Of a stretch of 64,000 nucleotides of DNA, positions 42,605-50,773 are shown piece by piece (the stretch's first letter is position 1; the number at the start of each line of letters is the position of its first letter). The notes under the pieces were generated by a model. It did not search any database, was not told the origin of the DNA, and worked only from the letters and a program-made list of their open reading frames with translations. Position numbers and translations under genes: made by a program. The DNA is taken from assembly GCF_014195485.1 (NCBI RefSeq), contig NZ_JACIBU010000001.1, forward strand, positions 1 to 64,000, in the 5' to 3' direction. Source of the DNA: Modestobacter versicolor. GTDB taxonomy: Bacteria > Actinomycetota > Actinomycetes > Mycobacteriales > Geodermatophilaceae.

Positions 42605-45184
42605 GTGCCTCAGCGACCTCGTAGTCCCCGCCCGCCACTCGTGCTCGCCCTGGCCGCCCTGGTCGGCGGCGGCGCCCTCGTCGGTCTCGGTGCTGCCGCG
42701 CCCGCGGCGGCCGCGCCCGGGAGCCCGGTCTTCACCCGGACGGCGACCTACCCGGTCTTCCAGAACTCCGGGCTGGCGGTCGACGACGAGGCGGTCGCGG
42801 AGATCTCCACGGTCAGCCCCGACGGCCGCACCGTCGTCTACACCGACGCCCCCAACGGCCAGGTCGGCTTCCTGGACATCACCGACCCGGGCGCCCCGGT
42901 CGGCCTGGGCACGCTCCAGGTCGGTGGCGAGCCGACGTCGGTGGCGGTGCGCGGCACCGAGCTGCTGATCTGCGTCGACGACACCGACGGTGACTTCCCG
43001 AACGCCACCGGCCGGCTGGTCGTCGCCGACCTGGCCAGCCGGACCGTGCTCGGGACGATCGACCTCGGCGGGCAGCCGGACTCGATCGCGCTGACGAAGG
43101 ACGGGTCCCTGGCGGCCATCGCGATGGAGAACCAGCGCGACGAGGACGTCGCCGACGGCGAGCTGCCCCAGGCGCCGGCCGGCACCCTGGCGCTGCTCGA
43201 CCTGGCCGGCCCGGTGTCCGGGTGGGCGCCGGCGACCGTCGACCTGGTGCCGGCGCTGACCGCGATCGGCGCCTACGGCGCGAGCGACCCCGAGCCCGAG
43301 TACGTCTCCTTCAACGCCGACGACGAGCTGGCGCTGACCCTGCAGGAGAACAACGCGGTCGCCGTCATCACCCCCGACCGCGCGGACCTCACCGCCAGCG
43401 CCGTCGATGCCTTCGACGCCGGCAGCGTGGACGTCACCGGCGTCGACGTGGTGGAGGACGACACGATCGACCCGACCGGCAGCACCGGCGCGCTGCCCCG
43501 CGAGCCCGACGCCATCGCCTGGGTCGGCGACGGCCTGGTGGCCACCGCCAACGAGGGCGACCTGTTCGGCGGCACCCGCGGCTGGTCGGTCTTCTCCACC
43601 GCGACCGGCACCTTCGGCGACGTCGTGTTCGACTCGGGCAACAGCCTGGAGCACCTGGCGATCGCGCAGGGGCTCTACCCGGAGAGCCGCTCGGAGAACA
43701 AGGGCGTCGAGCCGGAGGGGATCGCGTTCGCCGAGTACGGCGGCGTGCCGTACGCGTTCGTCGGCAGCGAGCGGGGCAACTTCGTCGCCGTCTACGACAT
43801 GACCGACCCGACCGAGCCCGCCTACACGCAGACCCTGCCGACGACGAACGGGCCGGAGGGGCTGCTGCCGGTGCCCGCGCGCGGGCTGTTCGTCGTCTCC
43901 AGCGAGACCGACGTGCCCGAGGACGACGTCCGGGCCAGCGTCGGGCTGTACTCCTTCGGCCCGGGTGCGGCGCAGTTCCCGACGATCACCTCCGACCCGG
44001 CCGCCCCGGTGGCCTGGGGGGCGCTGTCCGGGCTGACCGCCGACCCGGCCGACCCCGACCGGCTGTACGCGGTGAGCGACAGCTACTACGCCCCGGCCGC
44101 GATCCAGACGATCGACACCAGCAGCGAGCCGGCGCAGGTCACCGCGGCGCTGGAGGTCACCGACACCGCGGCGCACTCCCTCGACCTGGAGGGCATCGCG
44201 GCGCGGCCGGCCGGTGGCTGGTGGGTGGTCAGCGAGGGCGACGCCGACGAGGCCCGGCCCAACGAGCTGCTCCAGGTGTCGCCGGCAGGTGCGGTCGTGC
44301 AGCGGGTCGCCCTGCCCGCGGAGGTCGCCGGTGCGCTGGGCAGCAACGGCCTGGAGGGCGTCGCCGTCCAGCCGGGCAGCGGTCCGGAGGTCGTCTGGGT
44401 GGCGCTGCAGGTGCCCGCGACCGGGGACGCCGCCGACGTCAGCCGGCTCGGCCGGTACGACGTCGCCGCCGGCACCTGGTCGTGGCTGGGCTACCACCTC
44501 GAGCCCACCCCGGCCGGCGCCCGCGAGTTCGTCTCCGAGCTGGTGGCCGTGGACGCCGACACCCTCGCGGTGATCGAGCGGGACAACCGCCCGGGCGTCT
44601 TCGCCCAGGTCAAGCGGGTCTACGCGGTGTCGATCGCCGGGGTGGCACCGGTGGCCACCGGTGCGCCGCTGCCGATCGCACCGAAGACGCTGGCAGTCGA
44701 CCTGCTGCCCGCGCTGCAGGCGACGAACGGCTGGGTGCCGGAGAAGGTCGAGGGGCTCACCGTCGGCGGCGACGGGCAGGTCTACGCGGTCACCGACAAC
44801 GACGGCGTCGAGGACGCCACCGGGGAGACGGTGTTCCTGCGGCTCGGGGCGGCCTCGACGGTGTTCGCCGGTGCGGCCGGCGACGGCCCGGTCGTCGTCC
44901 CGCCGACCACCCCGGCGCCCACGCCGACGCCCACGCCCACGCCGATCAAGCCCACCCCCACGCCGTCGCCCACCCCGGGCCCGACGTACGGCGCGGGTGT
45001 GCTCCCGGTCGCGGACGACGACGACTGGGACGCCGACGGCGACGCGAGCTGGCTGGACGGCGACGAGCGGAGCGGCTCGCTGGCCTACACCGGTGCCGAG
45101 GTCGCCGGGCTGCTGAGCCTGGGCGGCGTCCTGCTGGTCGCCGGTGCGGGCGCCCTGCTGCTGGGCCGCCGCCGGCGCAGCTGA
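42605..45184 (+). CDS. Secreted beta-propeller/phytase-esterase-like surface protein with LAYTG sorting-like end
   Basis: An 859-residue exported protein. A basic N-terminus and hydrophobic stretch (LVLALAALVGGGALVGLGAAAPAAAA) form the signal peptide. The body has two parts: a choice-of-anchor-I-type propeller (EISTVSPDGRTVVYTDA, NKGVEPEGIAFAEYGG), then an esterase-like phytase domain (LEGIAARPAGGWWVVSEG, EKVEGLTVGGDGQVYAVTDNDG). A PTPTPT linker and acidic stretch follow, then LAYTG, a hydrophobic helix (AGLLSLGGVLLVAGAGALLL) and GRRRRS, the layout of sortase substrates; LAxTG is used by class E sortases. Hydrolysis of an extracellular phosphate or ester is possible. The start is GTG 42605. 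Confidence 0.85.
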   Translation: MPQRPRSPRPPLVLALAALVGGGALVGLGAAAPAAAAPGSPVFTRTATYPVFQNSGLAVDDEAVAEISTVSPDGRTVVYTDAPNGQVGFLDITDPGAPVGLGTLQVGGEPTSVAVRGTELLICVDDTDGDFPNATGRLVVADLASRTVLGTIDLGGQPDSIALTKDGSLAAIAMENQRDEDVADGELPQAPAGTLALLDLAGPVSGWAPATVDLVPALTAIGAYGASDPEPEYVSFNADDELALTLQENNAVAVITPDRADLTASAVDAFDAGSVDVTGVDVVEDDTIDPTGSTGALPREPDAIAWVGDGLVATANEGDLFGGTRGWSVFSTATGTFGDVVFDSGNSLEHLAIAQGLYPESRSENKGVEPEGIAFAEYGGVPYAFVGSERGNFVAVYDMTDPTEPAYTQTLPTTNGPEGLLPVPARGLFVVSSETDVPEDDVRASVGLYSFGPGAAQFPTITSDPAAPVAWGALSGLTADPADPDRLYAVSDSYYAPAAIQTIDTSSEPAQVTAALEVTDTAAHSLDLEGIAARPAGGWWVVSEGDADEARPNELLQVSPAGAVVQRVALPAEVAGALGSNGLEGVAVQPGSGPEVVWVALQVPATGDAADVSRLGRYDVAAGTWSWLGYHLEPTPAGAREFVSELVAVDADTLAVIERDNRPGVFAQVKRVYAVSIAGVAPVATGAPLPIAPKTLAVDLLPALQATNGWVPEKVEGLTVGGDGQVYAVTDNDGVEDATGETVFLRLGAASTVFAGAAGDGPVVVPPTTPAPTPTPTPTPIKPTPTPSPTPGPTYGAGVLPVADDDDWDADGDASWLDGDERSGSLAYTGAEVAGLLSLGGVLLVAGAGALLLGRRRRS

Positions 45185-45189
45185 CCCGG

Positions 45190-45221
45190 CACTCGGCCCC
45201 TCCCGGCGGAGGGGCCGAGTG
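45190..45221 (+). terminator. 14-bp-arm hairpin terminator
   Basis: CACTCGGCCCCTCC (45190-45203) pairs perfectly with 45208-45221 around a CGGC loop, six bases after the surface protein stop codon. Confidence 0.88.
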
Positions 45222-45272
45222 GCCTGCTCGTGGACTGGTCGCGGCGGCGCCCGGCCCGGGCAGGATGACGCC

Positions 45273-46007
45273 ATGGCCACCGCGCACGCCGGGCACACCC
45301 ACCGCCTCGACCTCGCCGACGCCACGATCCGCGAGTGGGACGCCACCGTGGTCGCCGCCGACCCCGAGCAGGGGATCGTGCTGGACCGCTCCGCGTTCTA
45401 CCCGGGCGGCGGGGGCCAGCCGCCGGACGAGGGCGTGCTGCTGTGGGGCGGGGTGCGCACCCGGATCGCCGGCACCCGGCGCGGCGACGAGCAGTACCTG
45501 GTGCCGGTCGAGGGCGACCCGCTGCCGCCGGTGGGCACGGCGGTGCGCGGCGCCCTGGACGACGACCGGCGCACCGCGCTGATGCGCACGCACTCCGGGC
45601 TGCACGTGCTCACCGGCGTCGTGTTCCGCGACTTCGGGGCGCTGGTCACCGGCGGGAACATGGAGCCGCTGACCGCGCGGATGGACTTCGACCTGGCCGA
45701 GGTGCCCGCCGACTTCAAGGACCGGGTGGCGGAGTCGGTCAACGCCGAGCTGGCCGCCGACCGCCGGATCGAGGTCAAGGAGCTGCCCCGCGAGGAGGCG
45801 TTCGCGATCCCGGACATCATCCGCACGGCGACCGACCTGCTGCCCCCGGACCTCGAGGTGGTGCGGATCGTGGACATCGTCGGGCTGGACACCCAGGCCG
45901 ACGGCGGCACCCACGTCGCGTCGACGGCGATGGTCGGCCGGGTCGAGGTGGTGAAGATGGAGAACAAGGGCCGCGGCTTCCGCCGGCTCCGCGTCCGGAT
46001 CGTCTGA
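45273..46007 (+). CDS. AlaX-type alanyl-tRNA editing protein
   Basis: A free-standing homologue of the alanyl-tRNA synthetase editing domain that removes Ser or Gly mischarged on tRNA-Ala. The 244-residue protein has YPGGGGQPPD from the family start, the zinc pair in THSGLHVL, and the C-terminal GGTHV block followed by VKMENKGRGFRRLRV. In that block the usual Cys ligand of QACGGTHV is replaced: here it reads QADGGTHV, so one zinc ligand may be Asp or zinc may bind by fewer residues. AGGA lies seven bases before the ATG and CAGGAT ends six bases before it. A dispersed hairpin begins at its stop codon. Confidence 0.88.
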   Translation: MATAHAGHTHRLDLADATIREWDATVVAADPEQGIVLDRSAFYPGGGGQPPDEGVLLWGGVRTRIAGTRRGDEQYLVPVEGDPLPPVGTAVRGALDDDRRTALMRTHSGLHVLTGVVFRDFGALVTGGNMEPLTARMDFDLAEVPADFKDRVAESVNAELAADRRIEVKELPREEAFAIPDIIRTATDLLPPDLEVVRIVDIVGLDTQADGGTHVASTAMVGRVEVVKMENKGRGFRRLRVRIV

Positions 46008-46063
46008 AAGGACCCCGTTGCCCCCCGCCACTCGCGAGCTCGCGGCGGGCCCCTGCAACGGGG
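46008..46063 (+). terminator. Stop-abutting dispersed hairpin, copy C
   Basis: AAGGACCC starts immediately after the TGA at 46005-46007. CCCCGTTGC (46013-46021) pairs perfectly with GCAACGGGG (46055-46063). The core CACTCGCGAGCTCGCGG is close to that of the copy at 39.99 kb. Confidence 0.82.
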
Positions 46064-46093
46064 CCGGAAGCCACCGGAGACCGCTGTCGCCGT

Positions 46094-46393
46094 CTAAGGG
46101 AGCGTGAGCCGGGCGGTCACGGTGTCGCCCTCGTCGATCCGTTCGGCCCGGCGGACGGCGACCTTGAGCGGCAGCACGTACCGGCCGTCCTTGGGCCACA
46201 GCGACGTCGTCCACCCGGTGCCGCCGATCCGGGCCCGCACCGGCAGCATCCCCCAGCCGTAGGTGACCGCCCGGGCGACCTCCTGCAGCTGGGCGCTCTC
46301 GTCGTCGGGCACCGTGAGGAAGTAGAAGGGCGCGGGCCCGCGCCAGGTCCACACCTCGCCGCTGAACTGCAGGTCCAGGTCCAGCTCACCCAT
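46094..46393 (-). CDS. DUF1905 domain-containing protein
   Basis: A 99-residue protein matching DUF1905, a small beta-rich domain often found alone or fused to bacteriocin-protection proteins. Visible conserved stretches are FSGEVWTWRGPAPFYFLTVP, SLWPKDGRYVLPLKVAVRR and GDTVTARL. Function is unknown. The ATG at 46393 has GAGGGAG upstream. It is divergent from the WYL regulator gene with 89 bases between; overlapping -10-like hexamers (TAGCCT toward this gene, TACGGT toward the regulator) lie near 46428-46437, so the two may be co-regulated. Confidence 0.88.
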   Translation of the reverse strand: MGELDLDLQFSGEVWTWRGPAPFYFLTVPDDESAQLQEVARAVTYGWGMLPVRARIGGTGWTTSLWPKDGRYVLPLKVAVRRAERIDEGDTVTARLTLP

Positions 46394-46482
46394 CGGGCGG
46401 TCTCCCTCTGCCGTCGGTCCGCTGGGCAGGCTACGGTCCGATCCGGACGACCGGCGTCCTGATCCGCGGAGGTCGTGCAGAC

Positions 46483-47436
46483 GTGAACCCGACGGCGCGG
46501 GCGCTCATCGCCCTCGAGGTGCTGCAGGGCTCCCCGGGCATCTCCGCCGAGCAGCTCGCCGGCAAGCTCGGCGTCTCCGACCGGGCCGCCCGCCGCTACG
46601 TCGCCACCCTGCGCGAGGCCGGCATCCCGATCGAGTCGGTGCGCGGGCCCTACGGCGGCTACCGCGTCGGCCGGGGCCTGCGGCTGCCCCCGCTGGTCTT
46701 CACCGCCACCGAGGCGCTCGGCCTGGTGATGGCGGTGCTCGACGGGCACCACGACGCCGGCGACCCCACCGACCCGGTCGGCAGCGCGCTGGGCACGATC
46801 ATGCGGGCGCTGCCGGCGCCGGTGGCCGCGCAGGCCGAGGCGGTCCGGCGCAGCACGGCACCGGCCGTCGACCGGTCGGCCGCCCGCCCCGACCCGGCGA
46901 CGACGAGCGCGCTGGTGCAGGCCCGGTCCGAGCACCGCCGGGTGCGGATCCGCTACTGCTCCGAGGCCGGCAAGGAGTGGGTGACCGAGGTCGACCCGTG
47001 GGCGGTCGTCGTCCGGCACGGCCGCTGGTACCTGCTCTGCCACTCGCACTCCGCCGACGCCCGCCGGGCCTACCGGGTCGACCGGGTGCGCGAGGTGCAG
47101 GCGCTCGAGCAGACCTTCGCCGTCCCGGCCGACCTGGACCCGGTCGCCGAGCTGGAGGAGCACCTCGCCGTCGGCTGGGAGTACAGCTGCGAGGTGCTCG
47201 TCGATGCACCGCTGGAACGGGTGGCGCGGTGCGTGCCGCGCACCCTCGGCCGGCTGGAGCCGGTCGACGAGGCGACCACCCGGCTCGTGGGCAGCACGAA
47301 CAACCCGTACTGGTACGCCGAGGAGCTGGCCGCCCTGCCGGCGCCGTTCCGGGTGGTGGGCGGCCCGGAGCTGCGGCACACGACCCGGGCACTGGGGGAG
47401 CGGCTGCTCGCCGCGACCGAGCCGCCGGTCAGCTGA
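46483..47436 (+). CDS. WYL domain-containing transcriptional regulator (YafY/PafC-like)
   Basis: A 317-residue regulator. The N-terminal DeoR-like winged helix reads LIALEVLQGSPGISAEQLAGKLGVSDRAARRYVATL, with the recognition-helix block GVSDRAARRYV. The middle WYL domain has VRIRYCSEAGKEW, PWAVVVRHGRWYLLCHSH (WYL signature WYL) and YRVDRVREV. A WCX-like C-terminal part follows. WYL domains bind nucleic acid or small ligands and often sense DNA damage. The start is GTG 46483 with GGAGG eleven bases upstream. It overlaps the convergent DinB gene by eight bases. Its target is probably the divergent DUF1905 gene or itself. Confidence 0.92.
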   Translation: MNPTARALIALEVLQGSPGISAEQLAGKLGVSDRAARRYVATLREAGIPIESVRGPYGGYRVGRGLRLPPLVFTATEALGLVMAVLDGHHDAGDPTDPVGSALGTIMRALPAPVAAQAEAVRRSTAPAVDRSAARPDPATTSALVQARSEHRRVRIRYCSEAGKEWVTEVDPWAVVVRHGRWYLLCHSHSADARRAYRVDRVREVQALEQTFAVPADLDPVAELEEHLAVGWEYSCEVLVDAPLERVARCVPRTLGRLEPVDEATTRLVGSTNNPYWYAEELAALPAPFRVVGGPELRHTTRALGERLLAATEPPVS

Positions 47437-48004
47437 CCGGCAGCCGGCCCACCCGCGGGCGCCAGCCGGGCGGCGGGTCCTCGCCCACCAGGCCGTCGAC
47501 GGCCTCGCGGAGCAGGTCGGCGTGGCCGGTGTGCCGGCCGTACTCCTCGATCAGGTCGCACAGCAGCCGGCGCAGGCTGGCGTGCCGGCCGTCGGCGTCG
47601 GTGAGGTCGACGAGCTGGTCGACGCCGCCCTCGGCCAGCGCGGCGCCGATCCGCTCGTGCGACCGGGTCACCGCGTCGTCCCACAGCGCGTACAGCTCGG
47701 CGGGGCAATGGTCGGCCGCGGAGGTGAACGCCCAGTCCTCCTGGTCGACCCAGGTCGACTCCCACGGCTCGCCGATCCGCGCGCCGCTCAGCCGCTGGGT
47801 GGAGACGTCGTCCTCGGTGAGGGCCAGGTGCTTCAGCAGGCCGCCGAGGGTCAGCGCGGAGGCGCCGATCCGGGTCTGCAGCCCGGCGGCGTCCAGGTCG
47901 GCGGCCTTCCAGCGGAACGTGGTGCGCAGCCGGTCGAGCGCACCGAGCAGGTGGGCGGTCTCGGAGCCGGCGAACGGGGGTTCCCAGGGCATGTCGTCGC
48001 TCAT
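47429..48004 (-). CDS. DinB family protein (DUF664)
   Basis: A 191-residue four-helix-bundle protein of the DinB superfamily, DUF664 branch. The metal-site histidines are in LLKHLAL, the second in the YGRHTGHADLLRE segment typical of DUF664, and TSAADHCP lies between. Many relatives bind a divalent metal and act as thiol-dependent S-transferases (mycothiol or bacillithiol); activity here is unproven. The ATG at 48004 is suitable. Its 3' end overlaps that of the WYL gene by eight bases, so antisense interference is possible. Separated by 37 bases from the DUF1810 gene upstream on the same strand, so probably one transcript. Confidence 0.9.
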   Translation of the reverse strand: MSDDMPWEPPFAGSETAHLLGALDRLRTTFRWKAADLDAAGLQTRIGASALTLGGLLKHLALTEDDVSTQRLSGARIGEPWESTWVDQEDWAFTSAADHCPAELYALWDDAVTRSHERIGAALAEGGVDQLVDLTDADGRHASLRRLLCDLIEEYGRHTGHADLLREAVDGLVGEDPPPGWRPRVGRLPVS

Positions 48005-48041
48005 GGCGGCACCGTAGGACGGGTTCCGGACGATCGCCGTC

Positions 48042-48473
48042 CTACAGCCGCGAGGTCGTCGCCTCGTCGCGCGCGCCGCCGAAGTACTGGTCCAGCACGG
48101 CGGCGAAGACCGGCTCGTCCGGCGCCACCGCAGCGAACAGCGTCATCGACGACCGCAGCTTCTGCGCGTCGATCCCACCCAGGACGGCGACCGGATCGGC
48201 GCCGTCCAGCCCGGTGAGCGCCTCGGCGCACGCGCGCAGCCGCGGGCCGAGCACCGGGTGCGCCAGGTACGCGCGCGCCTCGGCCGCACCGTCGATCGCG
48301 TACCGCTGCGCCATCGCGCTGCGGCCCAGCCCGGCGACCTGCGGGAAGACGAACCACATCCAGTGGCTGCGCTTGCGCCCGGCGCGCAGCTCGGCCAGCG
48401 CCTGCTCGTAGGTGCCGTCCTCCTGGGCCTCGACGAAGCGCTGCAGGTCGGACGGGTCGCGGTGATCGGTCAC
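48042..48473 (-). CDS. DUF1810 family protein
   Basis: A 143-residue protein of the DUF1810 family, short cytosolic proteins of unknown function. Conserved blocks are DLQRFVEAQ, ALAELRAGRKRSHWMWFVFPQ and the DAQKLRSSMTLF stretch. GTG 48473 fits the family start (DLxRF within 12 residues) and has CACGCT ending exactly six bases before it, consistent with a leaderless transcript. Divergent from the MMPL transporter; an inverted repeat lies between them. Confidence 0.9.
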   Translation of the reverse strand: MTDHRDPSDLQRFVEAQEDGTYEQALAELRAGRKRSHWMWFVFPQVAGLGRSAMAQRYAIDGAAEARAYLAHPVLGPRLRACAEALTGLDGADPVAVLGGIDAQKLRSSMTLFAAVAPDEPVFAAVLDQYFGGARDEATTSRL

Positions 48474-48497
48474 CCGACCAGCGTGCCGTCCCGAGGT

Positions 48498-48515
48498 GTA
48501 CTCCGCTGGGAGTAC
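48498..48515. promoter_or_regulatory. Inverted repeat GTACTCC-N4-GGAGTAC upstream of the MMPL gene
   Basis: Seven-base perfect arms around GCTG. It is 77 bases before the MMPL start and 25 bases from the DUF1810 start. A related GAGTACTC palindrome lies at the end of the MMPL gene, 46 bases before the sensor kinase. A site for the adjacent LuxR-type regulator is plausible. Confidence 0.55.
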
Positions 48516-48591
48516 CGCGGCTCGGGGGTGGCCGCAGAGCCACATCCGCAGCACGACGCGGCGGGCCCCGCCCGACAGCGAGGGTCGTGCC

Positions 48592-50733
48592 ATGGACCCG
48601 ACCTCCGCTCCGCTCCCGCCCGGTCACCGCTCGCGCCTGACCCGCGCCCTCCACTCCCACCCCCGGCGTGCCCTGCTGGCCGTCCTGCTCTTCGTGGTCG
48701 TCGCCGGCGTCCTCGGCGGCCCGGTCGCCGGGTCCCTCGACGCCGACGGTGGCTTCGCCCCCGCGGACTCCGACTCGGCCCTCGCCGTCGAGCGCCTCGA
48801 GGACGCCTCCGGGCGGTCGCCGTCCGCCGGGGTCGTCGCCGTCGTCGACACCGGCGACGGCCGGTCGGACGTGACCGACGTCGTCGAGACCCTCGCCGGG
48901 CTCGACGGCGTCGCCGAGGCCGTGCCGGCCGGCACCGCGCGGGACGGCAGCTCCGCGCTGGTCGTCGCCGTCCTCGACGCGGACGCCGACGACGAGGCCG
49001 TCGCGACGGCCGCGGTCGCGGCGTTCGAGGACGACGACCGGGTCGCCCTCGGTGGGTCCGCCGTCACCGGGCTGCAGATCGGTGAGCGGGTCGGGGAGGA
49101 CCTCGGCCGCGCCGAGCTGCTCGCCTTCCCGGTGCTCGTCCTGCTGTCCCTGCTGTTCTTCGGCGGACGCGCCGCGGTGCTGCCGCTGGTGGTCGGCGTG
49201 ACCACGGTGCTCGGCACCTTCCTCGCGATGGCCGGGATCAACGAGGTGTACGGGCTGAGCGTCTTCTCCCTCAACCTCGTCATCGGTCTCGGGCTGGGGC
49301 TGGCCATCGACTACACGCTGTTCCTGCTCAGCCGGTACCGCGAGGAGCTCGACCAGCAGGGGCCGACCCTCGGCGCCGTCCTCACCACGATGCGCACCGC
49401 CGGCCGGACCGTCGTCTTCTCGGCCGCCACCGTCGCGGTCGCCCTGGCCACGCTCACCGTCTTCCCGATGGGCTTCCTGAAGTCGATGGGCATCGCCGGG
49501 GCGGTCGTCGCCGTCGTCGCCGCCGCCGCCGCACTGGTCGTCTCTCCCGCGGTCTTCGCCCTGTGGGGCCCGAAGCTGGCCCGCCGCCGGCGCCGGGCCG
49601 CCGCCTCCGGGGGCGGCTGGTACCGCCTCTCGCACGCCGTGATGGCCCGGCCCGGCGCGGTCGCCGCCGTCACCGCGATCGTGATGCTCGTCCTGGCCGC
49701 ACCCGCCCTGCGGGCCGAGTGGACCCCGGTCGACAGCAGCGTCGTGCCGACCGACCTCAGCGCCCGCGTGGTCGCCGACACCCTCGAGGCCGACTACGCC
49801 GGCGCCGGCACCACCCCGGTGCTCGCCGCCGTCCGGGCCGACGACCCGGACGCCGCCCGCTCCTTCGCCGACGCGGCCTCGCAGCTGCCCGGCGTCCTGA
49901 CCCCGGCCGACGCGATCGAGGTCGGACCCGGCACCTGGCAGGTCGACCTGGTCGTCGACGGTGGCCCGGAGGGCGACGTCGCCCAGCAGGTCGTCACCGA
50001 GGTCCGCGACCTGGCGGCCGACCGGGACGCCGACGTGCTGGTGGGCGGCGCCGCCGCGGAGTTCGTCGACCAGCAGGCCGCCATCGGGGACGCCCTCCCG
50101 CTCGCCGCCGCGTTGCTCGTCCTGCTCACCGTGCTGGTGCTCTGGCTGATGACCGGCTCGGTGGTGTTGCCGGTCAAGGCGGTGGTGATGAACACCCTGA
50201 CCGCCGGGGTCGCCCTCGGGGCGCTCACCTTCGTCTACCAGGACGGCCGGCTCACCGGCCTGCTCGGCTACACGTCCAACGGCGGCGTCGAGCCGACGAA
50301 CTTCCTGGTCGCCGCGGCCGTGGTCTTCGCCCTCTCCACCGACTACGGCGTCTTCCTGCTCGGCCGGATCAAGGAGGCCCGGGAGGCCGGTCTCGCCGAG
50401 CGCGAGGCGGTCGCGACCGGGCTGGGCCGCACCGGCAGCGTCGTCACCGCCGCCGCGATCCTGCTCGCCGTGGCGATCGGGGCGTTCAGCACCAGCTCGA
50501 TCTCGTTCATCCAGCAGATCGGGATCGCGACCGCGGTCGGCGTGCTGGTCGACGCGTTCGTCGTCCGCTCGTTCCTGGTGCCGGCGCTGATGGGCCTGCT
50601 CGGCAAGTGGAACTGGTGGGCGCCGATGCCGCTGCGCCGGCTGCACGACCGGATCGGCTTCTCCGAGGGCGGACCGGCCGAGCCGGCCGACGCCGCGGAC
50701 GGGCCGCCGCGGGTCCTGGCGAGTACTCCCTGA
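48592..50733 (+). CDS. MMPL family transporter
   Basis: An RND-superfamily membrane exporter of 713 residues. After a first helix (RALLAVLLFVVVAGVLGGPVAG) comes a large extracytoplasmic loop, then helices with the MMPL signature GLGLGLAIDYTLFLLSRYREEL. The second half repeats the plan, with STDYGVFLLGRIKEAREAG near the C-terminus. Asp in AIDY and STDY are the expected proton-relay positions. Such proteins export lipids or hydrophobic drugs. ATG 48592 is taken; GAGGG lies about ten bases upstream. The sensor kinase and regulator follow 40 bases later and probably control it, so an envelope-stress or drug-response export unit is likely. Confidence 0.93.
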   Translation: MDPTSAPLPPGHRSRLTRALHSHPRRALLAVLLFVVVAGVLGGPVAGSLDADGGFAPADSDSALAVERLEDASGRSPSAGVVAVVDTGDGRSDVTDVVETLAGLDGVAEAVPAGTARDGSSALVVAVLDADADDEAVATAAVAAFEDDDRVALGGSAVTGLQIGERVGEDLGRAELLAFPVLVLLSLLFFGGRAAVLPLVVGVTTVLGTFLAMAGINEVYGLSVFSLNLVIGLGLGLAIDYTLFLLSRYREELDQQGPTLGAVLTTMRTAGRTVVFSAATVAVALATLTVFPMGFLKSMGIAGAVVAVVAAAAALVVSPAVFALWGPKLARRRRRAAASGGGWYRLSHAVMARPGAVAAVTAIVMLVLAAPALRAEWTPVDSSVVPTDLSARVVADTLEADYAGAGTTPVLAAVRADDPDAARSFADAASQLPGVLTPADAIEVGPGTWQVDLVVDGGPEGDVAQQVVTEVRDLAADRDADVLVGGAAAEFVDQQAAIGDALPLAAALLVLLTVLVLWLMTGSVVLPVKAVVMNTLTAGVALGALTFVYQDGRLTGLLGYTSNGGVEPTNFLVAAAVVFALSTDYGVFLLGRIKEAREAGLAEREAVATGLGRTGSVVTAAAILLAVAIGAFSTSSISFIQQIGIATAVGVLVDAFVVRSFLVPALMGLLGKWNWWAPMPLRRLHDRIGFSEGGPAEPADAADGPPRVLASTP

Positions 50734-50773
50734 GGACGACGACCGCTGGTCCCGCCGCCGCTACCGTCAGGGC

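Noticed and set aside
44910-44985. CCCACGCC-type tandem repeat
   Set aside because: It encodes the Pro-Thr linker of the surface protein and needs no separate explanation.
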